Below are positions 19,108-30,368 of a DNA stretch of 64,000 nt, piece by piece. How positions within the stretch are numbered: the stretch's first letter is position 1; the number at the start of each line of letters is the position of its first letter. Source of the stretch: Enterobacter vonholyi (GTDB taxonomy: Bacteria; Pseudomonadota; Gammaproteobacteria; Enterobacterales; Enterobacteriaceae); the NCBI RefSeq assembly GCF_008364555.1, contig NZ_VTUC01000005.1, positions 107,569 through 171,568 on the forward strand, given 5' to 3'. A program made the position numbers and the translations under genes. The notes under the pieces were generated by a model. That model was not told the DNA's origin. It searched no databases and was given only the letters and a program-made list of their open reading frames with translations.

Positions 19108-20103
19108 TTACTTCTGCGCCTCAAGCGCCTCTTTCACCCAGCCGTCAAACTGCTGCTGGTGGGCTTTGATCCAGCCGTCGACGTGGCCTTTGACATCCGC
19201 TTCAGACGATTTGCCCGCGTGCATCATCGCGTTCTGGGCGTTGATGTCAGCCAGCGGCAGCTTCATTACCGAAAACAGCTTCGCCGCCGCCGGGTTTTTC
19301 TCCGCCCAGGCTTTGTTCGCCACGATATGCATGGTGTTCACCGGGAAGCCGTAGTTCATGCCGTTCGGCAGTTTGGTGTCGATATCTTTCTGCTCGCCCG
19401 GCAGGGAAGAGAACGGCACCTGCAGCCACACCACGTCTTTACCCGGCTTCAGCACGTCGCTCACCCAGTACGGCGTCCAGGTATAGTAGATCACCGGTTT
19501 ACCCTCTTTGAAGCGGGCAATGGTGTCGGCCATCATCGCTGAATAGTTGCCGTGGCTCACGTCGACCGTTTTCGCCAGATCGAAAGCTTTGTTCTGGTGG
19601 TTAATCACCGCTTCACAGCCCCAGCCAGGCGAGCAGCCCATCATGTCGGCCTTGCCGTCACCGTTGGTGTCAAACAGTTTGGCGATCTTCGGATCTTTCA
19701 GCTGTTCAATATTGGTGATGTGGTACTTATCGGCGGTTTTCTTGTCGATCAGATAACCCTGCGCCGCGCCCGTCACGAAGGTACCCTCACGATAGAATTT
19801 CTTGTCGCCACCGGCGGCGGCATACATGTCGTCGTGCAGCGGCTGCCAGTTGACGGCGGTAAAGGTGGCGTCACCGGAGGCAATCGAGGTGTAGCCCACG
19901 TTGTAATCCACTTCGCTCGGCGTGTTAACCGTATAGCCCAGTTTTTCCAGCGCGCGGCTGACGATCAGGGTCTGGAAGCTCTCTTCCGAAATGGTGCTCT
20001 GCACCGGCTGCACGGTAATGCCTTTGCCCGGCAGGTCTGCCGCAAACGTGCTGGTGGAGACAAGGGTGGCAAACGCTGTGGCAAAAAGTACGTTATGTCG
20101 CAT
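19108..20103 (-). CDS. proX: Glycine betaine/proline-betaine binding protein ProX
   Basis: The periplasmic receptor of the ProU osmoprotectant importer, 331 residues. A signal peptide ends near residue 21 ([11 protein letters not shown]). The fold is the ABC type II betaine-binding family, whose tryptophan box cages the trimethylammonium; Trp-rich segments such as YYTWTPYW and DVVWLQVP fit this. It is third gene of proVWX, 9 bp after proW. Confidence 0.97.
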   Translation of the reverse strand: MRHNVLFATAFATLVSTSTFAADLPGKGITVQPVQSTISEESFQTLIVSRALEKLGYTVNTPSEVDYNVGYTSIASGDATFTAVNWQPLHDDMYAAAGGDKKFYREGTFVTGAAQGYLIDKKTADKYHITNIEQLKDPKIAKLFDTNGDGKADMMGCSPGWGCEAVINHQNKAFDLAKTVDVSHGNYSAMMADTIARFKEGKPVIYYTWTPYWVSDVLKPGKDVVWLQVPFSSLPGEQKDIDTKLPNGMNYGFPVNTMHIVANKAWAEKNPAAAKLFSVMKLPLADINAQNAMMHAGKSSEADVKGHVDGWIKAHQQQFDGWVKEALEAQK

Positions 20104-20112
20104 CGTTGTTCC

Positions 20113-21177
20113 TTATTTTATAAATGGGCGGGTGAGTAACCCGACAGGGCCGGTGGAATACCAGCGACGGTTGCCGCGACTGCGTGAATCGCGACCGACG
20201 GCCTGGGTCAGGCGGTCAAGAATAATGGCGAGGATCACAATCCCGACGCCGCCAACGGTAGCCAGCCCCATGTCGAGACGGCCAATGCCGCGCAGCACCA
20301 TCTGACCCAGACCGCCAACGGCGATCATCGAGGCAATCACCACCATCGAAAGGGCCAGCATCAGCGTCTGGTTAACGCCCGCCATGATGGTTGGCATGGC
20401 CAGCGGGAGCTGAACCTTAAACAGCATCTGGCGCGGGCTGGCGCCGAACGAGCGTGACGCTTCGATCAGGTCCGCAGGCACCTGGTTGATCCCGAGAATG
20501 GTCAGACGAATAATCGGCGGCAGCGCGAAGATAATGGTGACCACCACGCCCGGCACGTTGCCGATGCCGAACAGCATCACAATCGGCACCAGATAGACGA
20601 ATGCCGGGGTAGTCTGCATTGCATCCAGCAGCGGACGGATAATCTTCGCCGCCCGCGGGCTGCGCGCCAGCCAGATCCCCATCGGCAGGCCGATGACGAT
20701 GCAGAAGAGCAGGGCAGTCAGCACCAGCGCCAGGGTGATCATCGCCTGCGACCAGGCCCCAATCGCGCCGATGGCAATCAGCGAAATCAGCGTGGCGATC
20801 CCCATCCCGGCGCTGCCAAACTGCCAGGCAATCAGAGAGAACAGAATAATCGCCACCGGCGCCGGCATGCCCAGCATCAGCTGCTGGAAGCCGTTCAGGA
20901 TGTAATCCACCGGAATGCGGATCCCCTGGAAAACCGGGCGGAAGTGCGTCACCACCCAGTCGATCCCCTCCGTGACCCAGCTGTCCAGCGGGATCAGCGT
21001 TTTATGGAACGGATCCATGATGTTGAAGTGCTCTGGCGCAGGCGCGGGTGCGCTATTGAGCCAGTCTGCCGCGCCGCCGCCATCGGCAGGAGCTGGCGTG
21101 GAACCCCACGCATCGGCGGATTGAGTAGCGCTGTCCGATGCATCAGCGGTGCCCCACGGGTTTGATTGGTCAGCCAT
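20113..21177 (-). CDS. proW: Betaine ABC transporter permease ProW
   Basis: The membrane subunit of ProU, 354 residues. It has a long hydrophilic N-terminal tail of about 95 residues rich in Ala/Pro/Asp, typical of ProW, then about seven helices. The EAA-type coupling loop is seen in [20 protein letters not shown]. Its start overlaps the proV end by 8 bp. Confidence 0.97.
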   Translation of the reverse strand: MADQSNPWGTADASDSATQSADAWGSTPAPADGGGAADWLNSAPAPAPEHFNIMDPFHKTLIPLDSWVTEGIDWVVTHFRPVFQGIRIPVDYILNGFQQLMLGMPAPVAIILFSLIAWQFGSAGMGIATLISLIAIGAIGAWSQAMITLALVLTALLFCIVIGLPMGIWLARSPRAAKIIRPLLDAMQTTPAFVYLVPIVMLFGIGNVPGVVVTIIFALPPIIRLTILGINQVPADLIEASRSFGASPRQMLFKVQLPLAMPTIMAGVNQTLMLALSMVVIASMIAVGGLGQMVLRGIGRLDMGLATVGGVGIVILAIILDRLTQAVGRDSRSRGNRRWYSTGPVGLLTRPFIK

Positions 21178-22372
21178 TGTTTGCCCCCTCGCGATCTAAA
21201 GCCTGCAGCAGCATGCGTTTTGAGATGATGCCGACGTACTGTTGTTCTTCACCCACGACCGGCACGGCACACGGTGCCTGTCCCACGTGAGAAAGCAACT
21301 CGCTGAGCGGCGTTTCGGCGTCCACGGCAAGCGGAGCGTCAATTAACGCCGCATCGATGCCCCTGTTTTCGCCAAGCGCGGTTTTCAGGGAGTCGATGGA
21401 GACAACGCCGACAAATTTATTGCCGCGTTCAACCAGATAACCGTATTCACGGTCTTCGTCCTGCAGCAGCTTAAGCGCCGAGCGTGGGCCGAAACCTGGG
21501 GTTTTACGAATAATGCCGTTTGGCGTTCGACGGGCAATATCTTTGGCGCTAAAGACCTGGCTAATATCCACGCCGCGGAAGAAGGTGCGTACATAATCAT
21601 TCGCCGGATTATTGAGAATTTCATCCGGCGTGCCGACCTGCACCACTTCACCGTTTTGCATAATGGCAATACGGTCGCCAATACGCATGGCTTCATCCAG
21701 ATCGTGGGAAATAAACACAATGGTTCGCTGATGTTTAGCCTGTAATTTTACCAGCTCGTCCTGCATCTCGGTACGAATTAACGGATCGAGGGCGGAGAAG
21801 GCTTCGTCCATTAATAATATGTCTGGATTAATGGCTAATGCGCGGGCTAATCCCACGCGCTGGCGCATACCGCCGGAAAGTTCATCCGGGTACGCATGCG
21901 CATAATTTTCCAGCCCAACCTGACGCAGTGCATCCAGAGCTTTTTCCTGACGTTCCTGAGCCGGCGTGCCGGCTAATTCCATGCCGAAGGCGGTATTATC
22001 CAGTACCGTCATGTGCGGCATTAGTGCGAATGACTGAAACACCATTGCGATCTTCTTTCTGCGCACCTCGCGAAGCTCGGCGTCTGATATTCTGGCGATA
22101 TCCACGCCGTCAATCAGCACCTGTCCGCGGGTGGGTTCAATCAGGCGATTGAGAAGGCGAACCATAGTGGATTTACCCGAACCGGATAATCCCATGATGA
22201 CAAAAATCTCGCCTTCTTCAATGGCCAGACTGGCGTCTTTAACGCCAAGCGATAGCCCGGTTTTTTCCAGAATTTGCTCTTTTGTGAGGCCTTTCTCAAT
22301 ATATTTGAATGCGCGCTGCGGGTGCTCGCCAAATACTTTATAAAGATTTTTCACTTCTAATTTAATTGCCAT
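21170..22372 (-). CDS. proV: Betaine ABC transporter ATPase ProV
   Basis: The ATPase of ProU, 400 residues. Walker A is GLSGSGKST, the signature is [10 protein letters not shown] and Walker B is [16 protein letters not shown]-terminal tandem CBS module (about residues 280-395) senses ionic strength or cyclic dinucleotides in relatives. It is first gene of the osmotically induced proVWX operon. Confidence 0.97.
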   Translation of the reverse strand: MAIKLEVKNLYKVFGEHPQRAFKYIEKGLTKEQILEKTGLSLGVKDASLAIEEGEIFVIMGLSGSGKSTMVRLLNRLIEPTRGQVLIDGVDIARISDAELREVRRKKIAMVFQSFALMPHMTVLDNTAFGMELAGTPAQERQEKALDALRQVGLENYAHAYPDELSGGMRQRVGLARALAINPDILLMDEAFSALDPLIRTEMQDELVKLQAKHQRTIVFISHDLDEAMRIGDRIAIMQNGEVVQVGTPDEILNNPANDYVRTFFRGVDISQVFSAKDIARRTPNGIIRKTPGFGPRSALKLLQDEDREYGYLVERGNKFVGVVSIDSLKTALGENRGIDAALIDAPLAVDAETPLSELLSHVGQAPCAVPVVGEEQQYVGIISKRMLLQALDREGANNG

Positions 22373-22440
22373 GCAATAGAGAGTGTCCCGTTATTTGTTT
22401 ATGCCGATATGATTACCATGGTAAATTGTTAACGGGCATA

Positions 22441-22468
22441 ACCCTAACATACTGAGAATCTGAGACAA
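22441..22468 (-). promoter_or_regulatory. Osmoregulated proV promoter
   Basis: On the minus strand -35 TTGTCT (22468-22463) and -10 TAGGGT (22446-22441) are 16 bp apart, embedded in CAGATTCTCAGTATGTTAGG, which matches the E. coli proU P2 region closely. The unusual -10 with a GC-rich end is a known feature of this salt-induced promoter. H-NS silencing is expected but not shown by the sequence. Confidence 0.85.
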
Positions 22469-22687
22469 CCCTGGGTTTGCTTATGGCATGAATTTTCAGG
22501 GAAGCGAAACGGCTGAATTTCCCATGAATAAAGGGCCGAGCGTGATTTGAATTTTTCTCAATTTTTTGCTCTGGAGTCGGGGAATTTCGCCTGAATCGGA
22601 CGATTCAGGCGAATATGGCGTGGAAATGACAGTGTAGTTGCTTTGTAAATATTAGAGAGGAAATTGTTGGGTTTATATTAAATTAAC

Positions 22688-22701
22688 GAACGTTAACGTT
22701 C
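22688..22701. repeat. Perfect 14-bp palindrome behind nrdF
   Basis: GAACGTTAACGTTC lies directly after the nrdF stop codon. It could form part of the nrdHIEF transcript end or be a protein-binding site. No T run follows. Confidence 0.4.
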
Positions 22702-22702
22702 A

Positions 22703-23671
<969 letters not shown>

Positions 23672-25816
23672 TTACAGCGCGCAGGACACGCAGCCTTCGA
23701 TTTCGGTGCCTTCCAGCGCAAGCTGGCGCAGGCGAATGTAGTAGAGCGTTTTGATGCCTTTCTTCCAGGCGTAGATCTGCGCCCTGTTGATATCCCTCGT
23801 GGTGGCGGTATCCGGGAAGAACAGCGTCAGCGAGAGCCCCTGATCCACGTGTTTCGTCGCCTCGGCGTAGGTGTCGATGATTTTTTCCGGGCCGATCTCA
23901 TACGCGTCCTGGTATAAAGCCAGGTTCTCATTGGTCATAAACGGGGCAGGGTAGTAAACGCGCCCGGTTTTGCCTTCCTTACGAATTTCAATTTTCGACA
24001 CGATCGGGTGAATGCTCGACGTGGCGTGGTTGATATAGGAGATCGAACCGGTTGGCGGCACGGCCTGCAGGTTCTGGTTATAAATGCCGTAGCGAATCAC
24101 GTCGTCACGCAGCTGGTGCCACATCTCGCGCGTCGGCAGAGTAATCCCCGCGCGGGCAAACAGTTCGCGCACTTTTTCGGTTTTCGGCTGCCAGTCGCCT
24201 TCCAGATACTGGCTGAAGTATTCCCCGCTGGCGTAGCGGGACTGCTCAAAGCCCGCGAACCGCTGGTTGCGCTCGCGCGCCAGCATCATCGAGGTGTGCA
24301 GCGCGTGCCAGGTAATGGTGTAGAAATAGAGGTTGGTGAAGTCCAGCCCTTCCGGACTGCCGTAGGCGATGCCCTCCCGCGCCAGGTAGCCGTGCAGGTT
24401 CATCTGCCCCAGCCCGATGGCGTGCGACGCGGCGTTACCCGCTTCAATAGACGGCACGCTGCGGATATGGCTCATGTCCGATACCGCCGTTAGCCCGCGA
24501 ATGGCGGTCTCCACCGTGCGGCCAAAGTCTGGGGAATCCATGGTGTGGGCAATATTCAGCGACCCGAGGTTGCAGGAGATATCCTTGCCGACGTCCGCGT
24601 AGTCCAAATTCTCGTCGTAGGCCGATGCGCTGTTGACCTGCAAAATCTCCGAGCACAGGTTGCTCATATTGATGCGCCCGGCAATCGGGTTCGCGCGGTT
24701 CACCGTATCTTCATACATGATGTACGGATAGCCGGACTCAAACTGGATCTCCGCAAGCGTCTGGAAGAAATCGCGGGCGTTGATGGTTTTTTTGCGAATG
24801 CGATCGTCAGCCACCAGCTCGTTGTACAGCTCGCTGATGGCCACATCGCCAAACGCTTTGCCGTAAATACGCTCAACGTCGTACGGCGAGAAGAGCGCCA
24901 TGTCGGCATTCTCTTTGGCCAGTTTAAAGGTGATATCCGGGATCACCACGCCCAGCGACAGGGTTTTGATGCGGATTTTTTCGTCGGCGTTTTCGCGTTT
25001 GGTATCGAGAAAACGCAGAATGTCCGGATGATGCGCGTGCAGGTAAACCGCTCCCGCACCCTGGCGCGCGCCAAGCTGGTTAGCATAAGAGAACGCATCC
25101 TCCAGCATCTTCATCACCGGGATCACGCCGGAAGACTGGTTTTCGATGCGCTTGATCGGCGCGCCCGCTTCACGCAGGTTAGAAAGCAGAAACGCCACGC
25201 CACCGCCGCGTTTGGAAAGCTGCAGCGCCGAGTTCACCGCGCGGCCAATCGACTCCATGTTATCTTCGATACGCAGCAGGAAGCAGGAAACCAGCTCGCC
25301 GCGCTGGGCTTTACCGCAGTTGAGGAAGGTCGGCGTGGCGGGCTGGAAGCGGCCGGAGAGGATCTCGTCGGTGAGCTGTTGCGCCAGCGCTTCATCGCCC
25401 TGCGCCAGGGTCAGTGCGACCATCACCACGCGATCTTCAAAGCTCTCTAAGTAGCGTTTGCCGTCGAAAGTCTTCAGCGTATAGCTGGTGTAGTACTTCC
25501 ATGCGCCGAGGAAAGTCTGGAAACGAAAACCGCTGGCGTGGGCGCGTTCAAACAGCTTCACCACAAAGGCACGGTCGTAGCGGGTGAGTACGCGCGCGTC
25601 GTAGTAACCCTCGTTAACCAGATGGTCAAGACGTTCATCCTGGCTGGCAAAGGTCACGCTGTTGGGCCGCACGTGGGCGGCAAAAAAGGCGTCCACCGCC
25701 TCACGGTCTTTATCAAACTGAATGCGTCCCTCCCGGTCATAGAGGTTAAGCATCGCGTTTAATGCGTGGTAATCCGGCGTCGCCTGCATTACCCGTTCTG
25801 CGGTTGTCGTTGCCAA
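23672..25816 (-). CDS. nrdE: Class Ib ribonucleotide reductase alpha subunit NrdE
   Basis: The catalytic subunit that reduces ribonucleoside diphosphates. It has 714 residues and lacks the N-terminal ATP cone of class Ia. The active-site loop [10 protein letters not shown] and the C-terminal redox pair CVSC (EGCVSCAL), which is re-reduced by NrdH, are both present. It overlaps the end of nrdI by 28 bp. Confidence 0.98.
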   Translation of the reverse strand: MATTTAERVMQATPDYHALNAMLNLYDREGRIQFDKDREAVDAFFAAHVRPNSVTFASQDERLDHLVNEGYYDARVLTRYDRAFVVKLFERAHASGFRFQTFLGAWKYYTSYTLKTFDGKRYLESFEDRVVMVALTLAQGDEALAQQLTDEILSGRFQPATPTFLNCGKAQRGELVSCFLLRIEDNMESIGRAVNSALQLSKRGGGVAFLLSNLREAGAPIKRIENQSSGVIPVMKMLEDAFSYANQLGARQGAGAVYLHAHHPDILRFLDTKRENADEKIRIKTLSLGVVIPDITFKLAKENADMALFSPYDVERIYGKAFGDVAISELYNELVADDRIRKKTINARDFFQTLAEIQFESGYPYIMYEDTVNRANPIAGRINMSNLCSEILQVNSASAYDENLDYADVGKDISCNLGSLNIAHTMDSPDFGRTVETAIRGLTAVSDMSHIRSVPSIEAGNAASHAIGLGQMNLHGYLAREGIAYGSPEGLDFTNLYFYTITWHALHTSMMLARERNQRFAGFEQSRYASGEYFSQYLEGDWQPKTEKVRELFARAGITLPTREMWHQLRDDVIRYGIYNQNLQAVPPTGSISYINHATSSIHPIVSKIEIRKEGKTGRVYYPAPFMTNENLALYQDAYEIGPEKIIDTYAEATKHVDQGLSLTLFFPDTATTRDINRAQIYAWKKGIKTLYYIRLRQLALEGTEIEGCVSCAL

Positions 25817-26199
25817 AATTCGTTCACTCCTTTACGCACGTTTTCGACGTCCTGCTGCGTCCCCATCAGCTCAAAGCGATAGAGATACGGCACGCCGCAT
25901 TTTTGAGAGATGACATCCCCGGCGCGGCAAAAGGCATCGCCGAAATTGCGATTCCCCGCCGCGATCACGCCGCGGATTAGCCCGCGATTATGAGGATCGT
26001 TCAGAAAGCGGATCACCTGGCGAGGTACCGCGCCCGCCGTACCGCCTCCGCCATAGCTGGGCACCACCAGAATGTACGGTTCCTCTACACGGATCCGCTC
26101 CCGCTCGTTGAGCGGAATGCGCACCGCAGGCAGCCCGACGCGCTCAATAAAACGGAGCGTGTTTTCCGAGCTGCTGGAGAAGAACACCAGTCTGCTCAT
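25789..26199 (-). CDS. nrdI: Flavodoxin-like NrdI
   Basis: This FMN protein supplies oxidant to assemble the Mn2-tyrosyl cofactor of NrdF. It has 136 residues, with an N-terminal phosphate-binding loop region [12 protein letters not shown] and the flavin loops SYGGGG and AGNRNFG. The start overlaps the nrdH stop by 4 bp. Confidence 0.97.
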   Translation of the reverse strand: MSRLVFFSSSSENTLRFIERVGLPAVRIPLNERERIRVEEPYILVVPSYGGGGTAGAVPRQVIRFLNDPHNRGLIRGVIAAGNRNFGDAFCRAGDVISQKCGVPYLYRFELMGTQQDVENVRKGVNEFWQRQPQNG

Positions 26200-26435
26200 G
26201 CCCGTGCGGCCTGCGAGGCGAGGCGGTTGATCATGTCCGGGCGAAAGCCTGACCAGCTGGTCTCCCCGGCTACTACCACCGGAAGCTGACGGAAACCCTG
26301 CGCGCGAAGGGTGTCTGCGGCCTCGGGCTGCTGGTCAATATTCACCATCTCAAACGCCACGCCGCGGCTTTCCATCGCCCGTTTGGTCGCGTGGCACTGA
26401 ACACAATCGTTACGAGTGTAAATAATAATGCTCAT
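26196..26435 (-). CDS. nrdH: Glutaredoxin-like electron donor NrdH
   Basis: The thioredoxin-fold hydrogen donor for NrdEF, 79 residues. The redox motif is CVQC in [16 protein letters not shown] and the C-terminal motif is [10 protein letters not shown] chose ATG at 26435 (MSIIIYTR), which matches the homologues; an in-frame ATG 15 bp upstream exists. It is first gene of nrdHIEF. Confidence 0.95.
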   Translation of the reverse strand: MSIIIYTRNDCVQCHATKRAMESRGVAFEMVNIDQQPEAADTLRAQGFRQLPVVVAGETSWSGFRPDMINRLASQAARA

Positions 26436-26502
26436 GATTCGTATTTCCATTTAAAATGAGAGAACGGCGCGAATCATCGCGTCAGGTTGTGTGTGTCTTG
26501 CT

Positions 26503-26555
26503 ACAAGGAATACTAGATGTAGTTGCCTTAAGTTTCAACCATACAAGATATGGGA
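26503..26555 (-). promoter_or_regulatory. Possible NrdR box pair upstream of nrdH
   Basis: Two similar motifs, ACAAGGAATACTA (26503-26515) and ACAAGATATGGGA (26543-26555), resemble one half of the NrdR consensus (ACACWATATCTTGT, read on the minus strand). They are 40 bp apart, about four helical turns. Control of nrdHIEF by NrdR is established in E. coli; the match here is imperfect. Confidence 0.4.
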
Positions 26556-26630
26556 AATTTAGATTGATGATGTCCCGATGATGAGCCCAGCGGGGCAGGG
26601 CAGGCTATACGGGTTTTACAGGCGAGAAGA

Positions 26631-26666
26631 TAAAGAAAAGCCCCGGCAGCTACTGACCACCGGGGC
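26631..26666 (-). terminator. Terminator of ygaM
   Basis: On the minus strand GCCCCGG, a 13-base loop and CCGGGGC are followed by TTTTCTTTA, 22 bp after the ygaM stop. Confidence 0.82.
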
Positions 26667-26687
26667 AGATAACGGTGCGCGTTCGGG

Positions 26688-27014
26688 TTATTTACGCAGG
26701 CTAAGCAGAGCGCCCACGAAGATACCGACTGCCGCTACCGTGCCGAGCGTACAGAGCGGTTTTTCGCGCACGAAGGTCGTTGCGCAGCTGACCGCATCGC
26801 AGGCAGCCTGTGTCGTACGCGTGCGGCCGTTTAAACGTGCGCGGGTTTCACGGAGCAGAGACTGAGCCTTACGCTTTGCGGCATCCGCTTCGTCCTTCGC
26901 GTCACTTCCCCAGGACTTCAGCACCTCTTCCAGCGTATCCGCTAATTGGCTGACATCATTACGAATATCCTGAGCGTCGTCGTTAATATCGTTTCGGTTC
27001 GGTCTGTTAAACAT
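26688..27014 (-). CDS. ygaM: DUF883 ribosome-associated membrane protein YgaM
   Basis: A member of the ElaB/YqjD/YgaM family, 108 residues (E. coli 109). A hydrophilic helical N-terminus (about 1-70) carries Asp/Asn-rich heptads, and one C-terminal membrane helix with a glycine-rich TLGTVAAVGIFVGALLS is followed by LRK. Family members anchor stationary-phase ribosomes to the inner membrane. Confidence 0.93.
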   Translation of the reverse strand: MFNRPNRNDINDDAQDIRNDVSQLADTLEEVLKSWGSDAKDEADAAKRKAQSLLRETRARLNGRTRTTQAACDAVSCATTFVREKPLCTLGTVAAVGIFVGALLSLRK

Positions 27015-27174
27015 GCGATCCTCCGTAATTTTGTGTTCCCGTTCAGTTTAGTTCAGAAATTTAATATCTGAAGCCCATCACGCGTTATCCGGCAGTTTAT
27101 GGACTATTCTGAAAGCCCTGCTATTGCTGAATACTGTAAGGTTGCCGGGCAGGAAAAGATAACGAGGAAAAGAT

Positions 27175-27519
27175 ATGTATTTACGACCTGACGAGGTGGC
27201 ACGCGTTCTTGAAAAAGAGGGATTCACCATGGATGAGGTGACGCCAAAAGCGTATGGATATCGCCGCGGCGAGAATTATGTTTATGTTAATCGCGAAGCA
27301 AGAATGGGACGTACCGCTCTCATTATTCACCCGACGCTGAAAGACAGAAGCCTGTCATTTGCTGAGCCTGCCTCGGATATTAAAACCTGCGATCATTATC
27401 AGCAATTTCCGCTCTATTTAGGCGGTGAACGGCATGAGCATTATGGTATTCCGCACGGTTTCAGTTCGCGTATGGCGCTGGAGCGATTTTTGAAGGGACT
27501 GTTTGGCGACGTACAGTAA
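27175..27519 (+). CDS. ygaC: Conserved protein YgaC (DUF2002)
   Basis: A soluble protein of 114 residues, the E. coli length, with no signal peptide or membrane helix. ATG at 27175 follows GAGGAAAAG. In E. coli it is reported as Fur-regulated; I could not pick out a clear Fur box here. The function is unknown. It is convergent with alaE across a shared hairpin. Confidence 0.92.
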   Translation: MYLRPDEVARVLEKEGFTMDEVTPKAYGYRRGENYVYVNREARMGRTALIIHPTLKDRSLSFAEPASDIKTCDHYQQFPLYLGGERHEHYGIPHGFSSRMALERFLKGLFGDVQ

Positions 27520-27523
27520 ATCC

Positions 27524-27545
27524 GCGACTGGCGTGCGCCAGTCGC
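27524..27545. terminator. Bidirectional hairpin between ygaC and alaE
   Basis: GCGACTGGCG / CGCCAGTCGC form a 10-bp stem with a 2-base centre, 4 bp after the ygaC stop and 7 bp before the alaE stop. No T run follows on either strand, so its strength is uncertain. Confidence 0.65.
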
Positions 27546-27551
27546 TTCACA

Positions 27552-28001
27552 TCACGCTTTTGCCTGGCTGTACTGGCTGACCTTAAACAGGCGGCGGCAG
27601 TAGTCGAGGAAATAGCCGTAAACGGCTCCCATCAGCATCGAAATGACAATATTCGAACTCACTGCCGCAGCGATCTGGTGCCAGTCTGCGCCGACTGTCA
27701 GAAGAATGGCCACGTAAACCGGCGACTGGAACGTTACATACGCCAGGACGTCTGCCAGGTTTTTCACCCAGCCTGCAGGACTAATTCGACGCGCGAAACG
27801 CATTACCGCATCGCGGTATAATCCGTAAGGCCATGCAATAATAATATTGACCGGGATCGCCACCAGACGAGAAGAAAGTGACTGCTCGAAGGACATTCCG
27901 GAGAGGAATATTTCGATCAGCATGTTCACGACGGAACAGTAAACAACCATCGCGAAGGTATCCGCCACCGCGTGGCGCAGGCGAGATTGCGGCGAGAACA
28001 T
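27552..28001 (-). CDS. alaE: L-alanine exporter AlaE
   Basis: An inner-membrane exporter of L-alanine driven by proton motive force, 149 residues with four membrane helices. ATG at 28001 follows AAGGAG ([16 protein letters not shown]); an in-frame ATG 24 bp upstream lacks such a site. The protein is nearly the same length and sequence as in E. coli. Confidence 0.96.
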   Translation of the reverse strand: MFSPQSRLRHAVADTFAMVVYCSVVNMLIEIFLSGMSFEQSLSSRLVAIPVNIIIAWPYGLYRDAVMRFARRISPAGWVKNLADVLAYVTFQSPVYVAILLTVGADWHQIAAAVSSNIVISMLMGAVYGYFLDYCRRLFKVSQYSQAKA

Positions 28002-28495
28002 GTCTGAACTCCTTGAGAAGAACACAAAAGAAACGATTTCCCTTCAGCGCATAGTGCTTTAGGTTGGTTTGTTTGACGTGTATAGCGTATATCTCTGAGT
28101 TTGAACTAACAACTAGTGATTAATTTTTATTTAATCGCCTTTTGTCCACAAAATTCTCTAAAGTTGTTCGTTTTTTGCTCCGATCGTTATAATCTCTCTT
28201 GTTTGGCTTTTTTTATATCAAAATCAATAGTTTGGTTTTATTGATGGCGCAGGCGACGAATCCGCCTTCTGACAGCGGCGAAGTATGCTGCGATTTGGAG
28301 TAAAGTTGACCATTTATATTAATGCGGTGATTAGATTCCCCTGTTTCCTGGCAGCCCCGTGCGCTATTATTCGCAATGAGATTTTAATATATTTACACTG
28401 AAGCCCATACGGACCCTTGGGTAGATATTTCAACTCAAATGAATTATTCTGTCGGCGATTTATCTATTTACCCCAAAGAAAGGTTTTCAAATAAT
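28002..28495. promoter_or_regulatory. AT-rich divergent region between alaE and stpA
   Basis: This 494-bp region is without a supportable gene. It is clearly AT-rich, with long runs of T and A, and carries the promoters of alaE (leftward) and stpA (rightward). An in-frame ATG at 28439 would extend StpA by 19 residues but is not conserved. Such tracts are typical H-NS/StpA binding sites, consistent with cross-regulation, but no specific operator is assigned. Confidence 0.55.
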
Positions 28496-28900
28496 ATGTC
28501 TTTGACGTTACAGAATCTTAATAATATCCGAACCCTGCGCGCCATGGCGCGTGAATTATCCCTGGACGTTCTTGAGGAAATGCTGGAAAAGGTCAGGGTC
28601 GTTACTGAAGAGAAACGGAGTGAACTGACGGAATTAGAGCAGCAGCGCGCCGAGCAGCAGGAAAAAATTAATGCCCTGCTGGAACTGATGAAAGCCGATG
28701 GTATTTCACCGACCGATCTGCTGGGCTCTGAACTGGCGCTGGCGGGTAAGCAAACGAAAAAGCGTAAGCCGCGTGAAGCAAAATATCGCTTTATTGACCA
28801 GAACGGTGAAGAGAAAACGTGGACCGGCCAGGGCCGCACGCCTAAGCCTATTGCCAGCGCGCTGGAAAACGGTAAATCACTGGATGATTTTCTAATCTAA
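28496..28900 (+). CDS. stpA: H-NS paralogue StpA
   Basis: A nucleoid-associated silencer of AT-rich genes and an RNA chaperone. It has 134 residues, the E. coli length: N-terminal oligomerisation helices (LNNIRTLRAMARELSLDVLEE), a coiled coil (about 45-75), a basic linker, and the C-terminal DNA-binding motif TWTGQGRTPKPI. It is a plausible silencer of the AT-rich adhesin promoter region at 58.5-59.3 kb. Confidence 0.96.
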   Translation: MSLTLQNLNNIRTLRAMARELSLDVLEEMLEKVRVVTEEKRSELTELEQQRAEQQEKINALLELMKADGISPTDLLGSELALAGKQTKKRKPREAKYRFIDQNGEEKTWTGQGRTPKPIASALENGKSLDDFLI

Positions 28901-28907
28901 TGCGTTG

Positions 28908-28931
28908 ACCGGGCGGAACATGCCGCCCGGT
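28908..28931. terminator. Bidirectional terminator-like hairpin after stpA
   Basis: ACCGGGCGG / CCGCCCGGT, a 9-bp stem with a 6-base loop, lies between the convergent stpA and DUF2158-like genes. Only short T-containing tracts flank it. Confidence 0.75.
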
Positions 28932-28938
28932 TATCTGT

Positions 28939-29118
28939 TCAGCAGACGCCGAAATCACCTTCTTCGCTATACGGCGCAACATCGGCGGCTTTCAGCGTAT
29001 ATTTCTCGCCTTGCTCATTGCTGGCCTGGACCGCCACAATGCTGTCACCGTTCACTTCGAGCACTTTCAGTTTCGGGCCGCCTTTACGCGGTTGCACATA
29101 ATCACCGACAGAAAACAT
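28939..29118 (-). CDS. Small DUF2158-like protein (YodC-type)
   Basis: A 59-residue protein read on the minus strand: MFSVGDYVQPRKGGPKLKVL at the start, ending SEEGDFGVC. ATG at 29118 follows a strong GAGGAGGT site. The GDxVxxKxGGPxxxV pattern is that of the DUF2158 (YodC) family, a small beta-barrel of unknown function. It is convergent with stpA and separated from ygaP by about 80 bp. Confidence 0.8.
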   Translation of the reverse strand: MFSVGDYVQPRKGGPKLKVLEVNGDSIVAVQASNEQGEKYTLKAADVAPYSEEGDFGVC

Positions 29119-29197
29119 ATTACCTCCTCATCGTTTTAGCGATCTTCACATTAGCCCACGCATGACGCCGGGTACAGCGTATTTCACCGATTACTGC

Positions 29198-29719
29198 TTA
29201 TGAGTTACGTCGGTTCCATGGCATCACCCTAAGCAGTCGCGCCATGCCGCAAAAGCCCGTCACACCGGCAAACAGCAGCCCGGCACCGACAAAGCCGCTG
29301 AGCAGGAAAAAGCCGCTGGAGACGCTATAGCCCAGAACCACGCCACAGAGTATCAGCAGCCCGGCGGCAATTTGCACCTGACGCATCAGCGGCAGCGGCT
29401 GGGATTTGTCTTCGACAGTTGGCAGCCCGGCCTGCTTCCAGCCCTGAATGCCACCCTCGACCACAAATGCCTGAGCGGGAACGGCAGCCTGCGCCAGGCG
29501 ATCGGCATTGCCTGAGGTACGGGCGCCGGACTGGCAGTGAAAAATCCCCGTTTCGCCCGCCTGCGTTTTAAGTCCACCGGGTAAGGTACCCAGCGGCACG
29601 GACCGCGCGGCGGGAATATGCTCGCGGGCGTACTCATCGGCATCACGAATATCAATCAGTTTTGCGCCTTCAGCGATGCGGGCACTGGCCTCGCGCGGCG
29701 AAATAAGGGGAAGTGACAT
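29198..29719 (-). CDS. ygaP: Membrane-anchored rhodanese YgaP
   Basis: A thiosulfate sulfurtransferase of the inner membrane, 173 residues. The N-terminal rhodanese domain (about 5-105) has the active-site cysteine in [13 protein letters not shown]. Two C-terminal helices (about 118-165) form the membrane part. It is the second gene of ygaVP, 9 bp after ygaV, which represses it in E. coli. Confidence 0.95.
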   Translation of the reverse strand: MSLPLISPREASARIAEGAKLIDIRDADEYAREHIPAARSVPLGTLPGGLKTQAGETGIFHCQSGARTSGNADRLAQAAVPAQAFVVEGGIQGWKQAGLPTVEDKSQPLPLMRQVQIAAGLLILCGVVLGYSVSSGFFLLSGFVGAGLLFAGVTGFCGMARLLRVMPWNRRNS

Positions 29720-29728
29720 AGCGGCTCC

Positions 29729-30028
29729 TTACGGGCAATAAAGCTTTTTCAGGGTGCTGATGAGCTGATGCACCGCATCGTTTTTAATGAAATAGAGAAT
29801 GCGCTGCGCGTCGCGGGTGCTGTCGATAAGACCTTCCTCACGCATGCGCGCCAGATGCTGCGATGTGGCGGAAGGACTAAGCCCCGTGGCTCGCGCCAGT
29901 TCTCCCGCGCTGGTGCCGGGCGCTCCGCACAGGGTGCAGAGGATCAGCAGCCTACGCGGGTTGCTCATCGCTTTTAAGAGTGTGGCGGCCTGCTCGGCGC
30001 TGGCCTGAAGCTGTTCGAGTTCAGTCAT
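29729..30028 (-). CDS. ygaV: ArsR-type sulfur-responsive repressor YgaV
   Basis: A 99-residue winged-helix repressor of the ArsR/SmtB family. The helix-turn-helix is GELARATGLSPSATSQHLARM. Cysteines in LCTLCGAPG are candidates for sulfane-sulfur or redox sensing reported for the E. coli protein. It controls its own operon, probably through the inverted repeat at 30031-30068. Confidence 0.93.
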   Translation of the reverse strand: MTELEQLQASAEQAATLLKAMSNPRRLLILCTLCGAPGTSAGELARATGLSPSATSQHLARMREEGLIDSTRDAQRILYFIKNDAVHQLISTLKKLYCP

Positions 30029-30030
30029 GG

Positions 30031-30068
30031 TACTTTAGTGTTTTCTTAATTAAGGTAATGCTAAAGTA
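30031..30068 (-). promoter_or_regulatory. Candidate YgaV operator
   Basis: The 8-bp arms TACTTTAG (30031-30038) and CTAAAGTA (30061-30068) are exact inverted repeats 22 bp apart, immediately upstream of ygaV. The position suits autoregulation by an ArsR-type dimer; this is inferred. Confidence 0.5.
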
Positions 30069-30097
30069 ATTGTGCGCATTAAGCCAGCGTCAAAAGC

Positions 30098-30112
30098 GTA
30101 AACGAGGGTAAA
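30098..30112 (+). promoter_or_regulatory. CpxR box upstream of yqaE
   Basis: GTAAA-CGAGG-GTAAA is an exact match to the CpxR tandem consensus GTAAA-N5-GTAAA, about 100 bp before the yqaE start. yqaE belongs to the Cpx envelope-stress regulon in E. coli. Confidence 0.82.
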
Positions 30113-30209
30113 CGCGGGGCAGAGAACTGGCGCAGCCGGGTAAACTGGCTATGCTTACAAAGAGTTCTCTTTATTATTTTCAATGGATTAGCTTGCACGG
30201 AGTTTTGAT

Positions 30210-30368
30210 ATGGGTTTTTGGCGTATTGTTTTTACCATCCTGTTGCCGCCGCTGGGCGTGCTGTTAGGCAAAGGGTTTGGCTGGGCGTTTATTATCAACA
30301 TTCTTCTGACGCTGCTGGGTTACTTCCCCGGCCTCATTCACGCTTTTTGGGTACAGAGCAAAAGCTAA
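30210..30368 (+). CDS. yqaE: Pmp3-family membrane peptide YqaE
   Basis: A 52-residue proteolipid of the UPF0057/PMP3 family: two membrane helices (about residues 5-22 and 27-47) joined by a short turn, starting MGFWRIVFTILLPPLGV. ATG at 30210 follows CGGAG. It is a Cpx-induced envelope-stress protein in E. coli; the exact role is unknown. Its stop overlaps the end of the convergent LysR gene by 4 bp. Confidence 0.93.
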   Translation: MGFWRIVFTILLPPLGVLLGKGFGWAFIINILLTLLGYFPGLIHAFWVQSKS

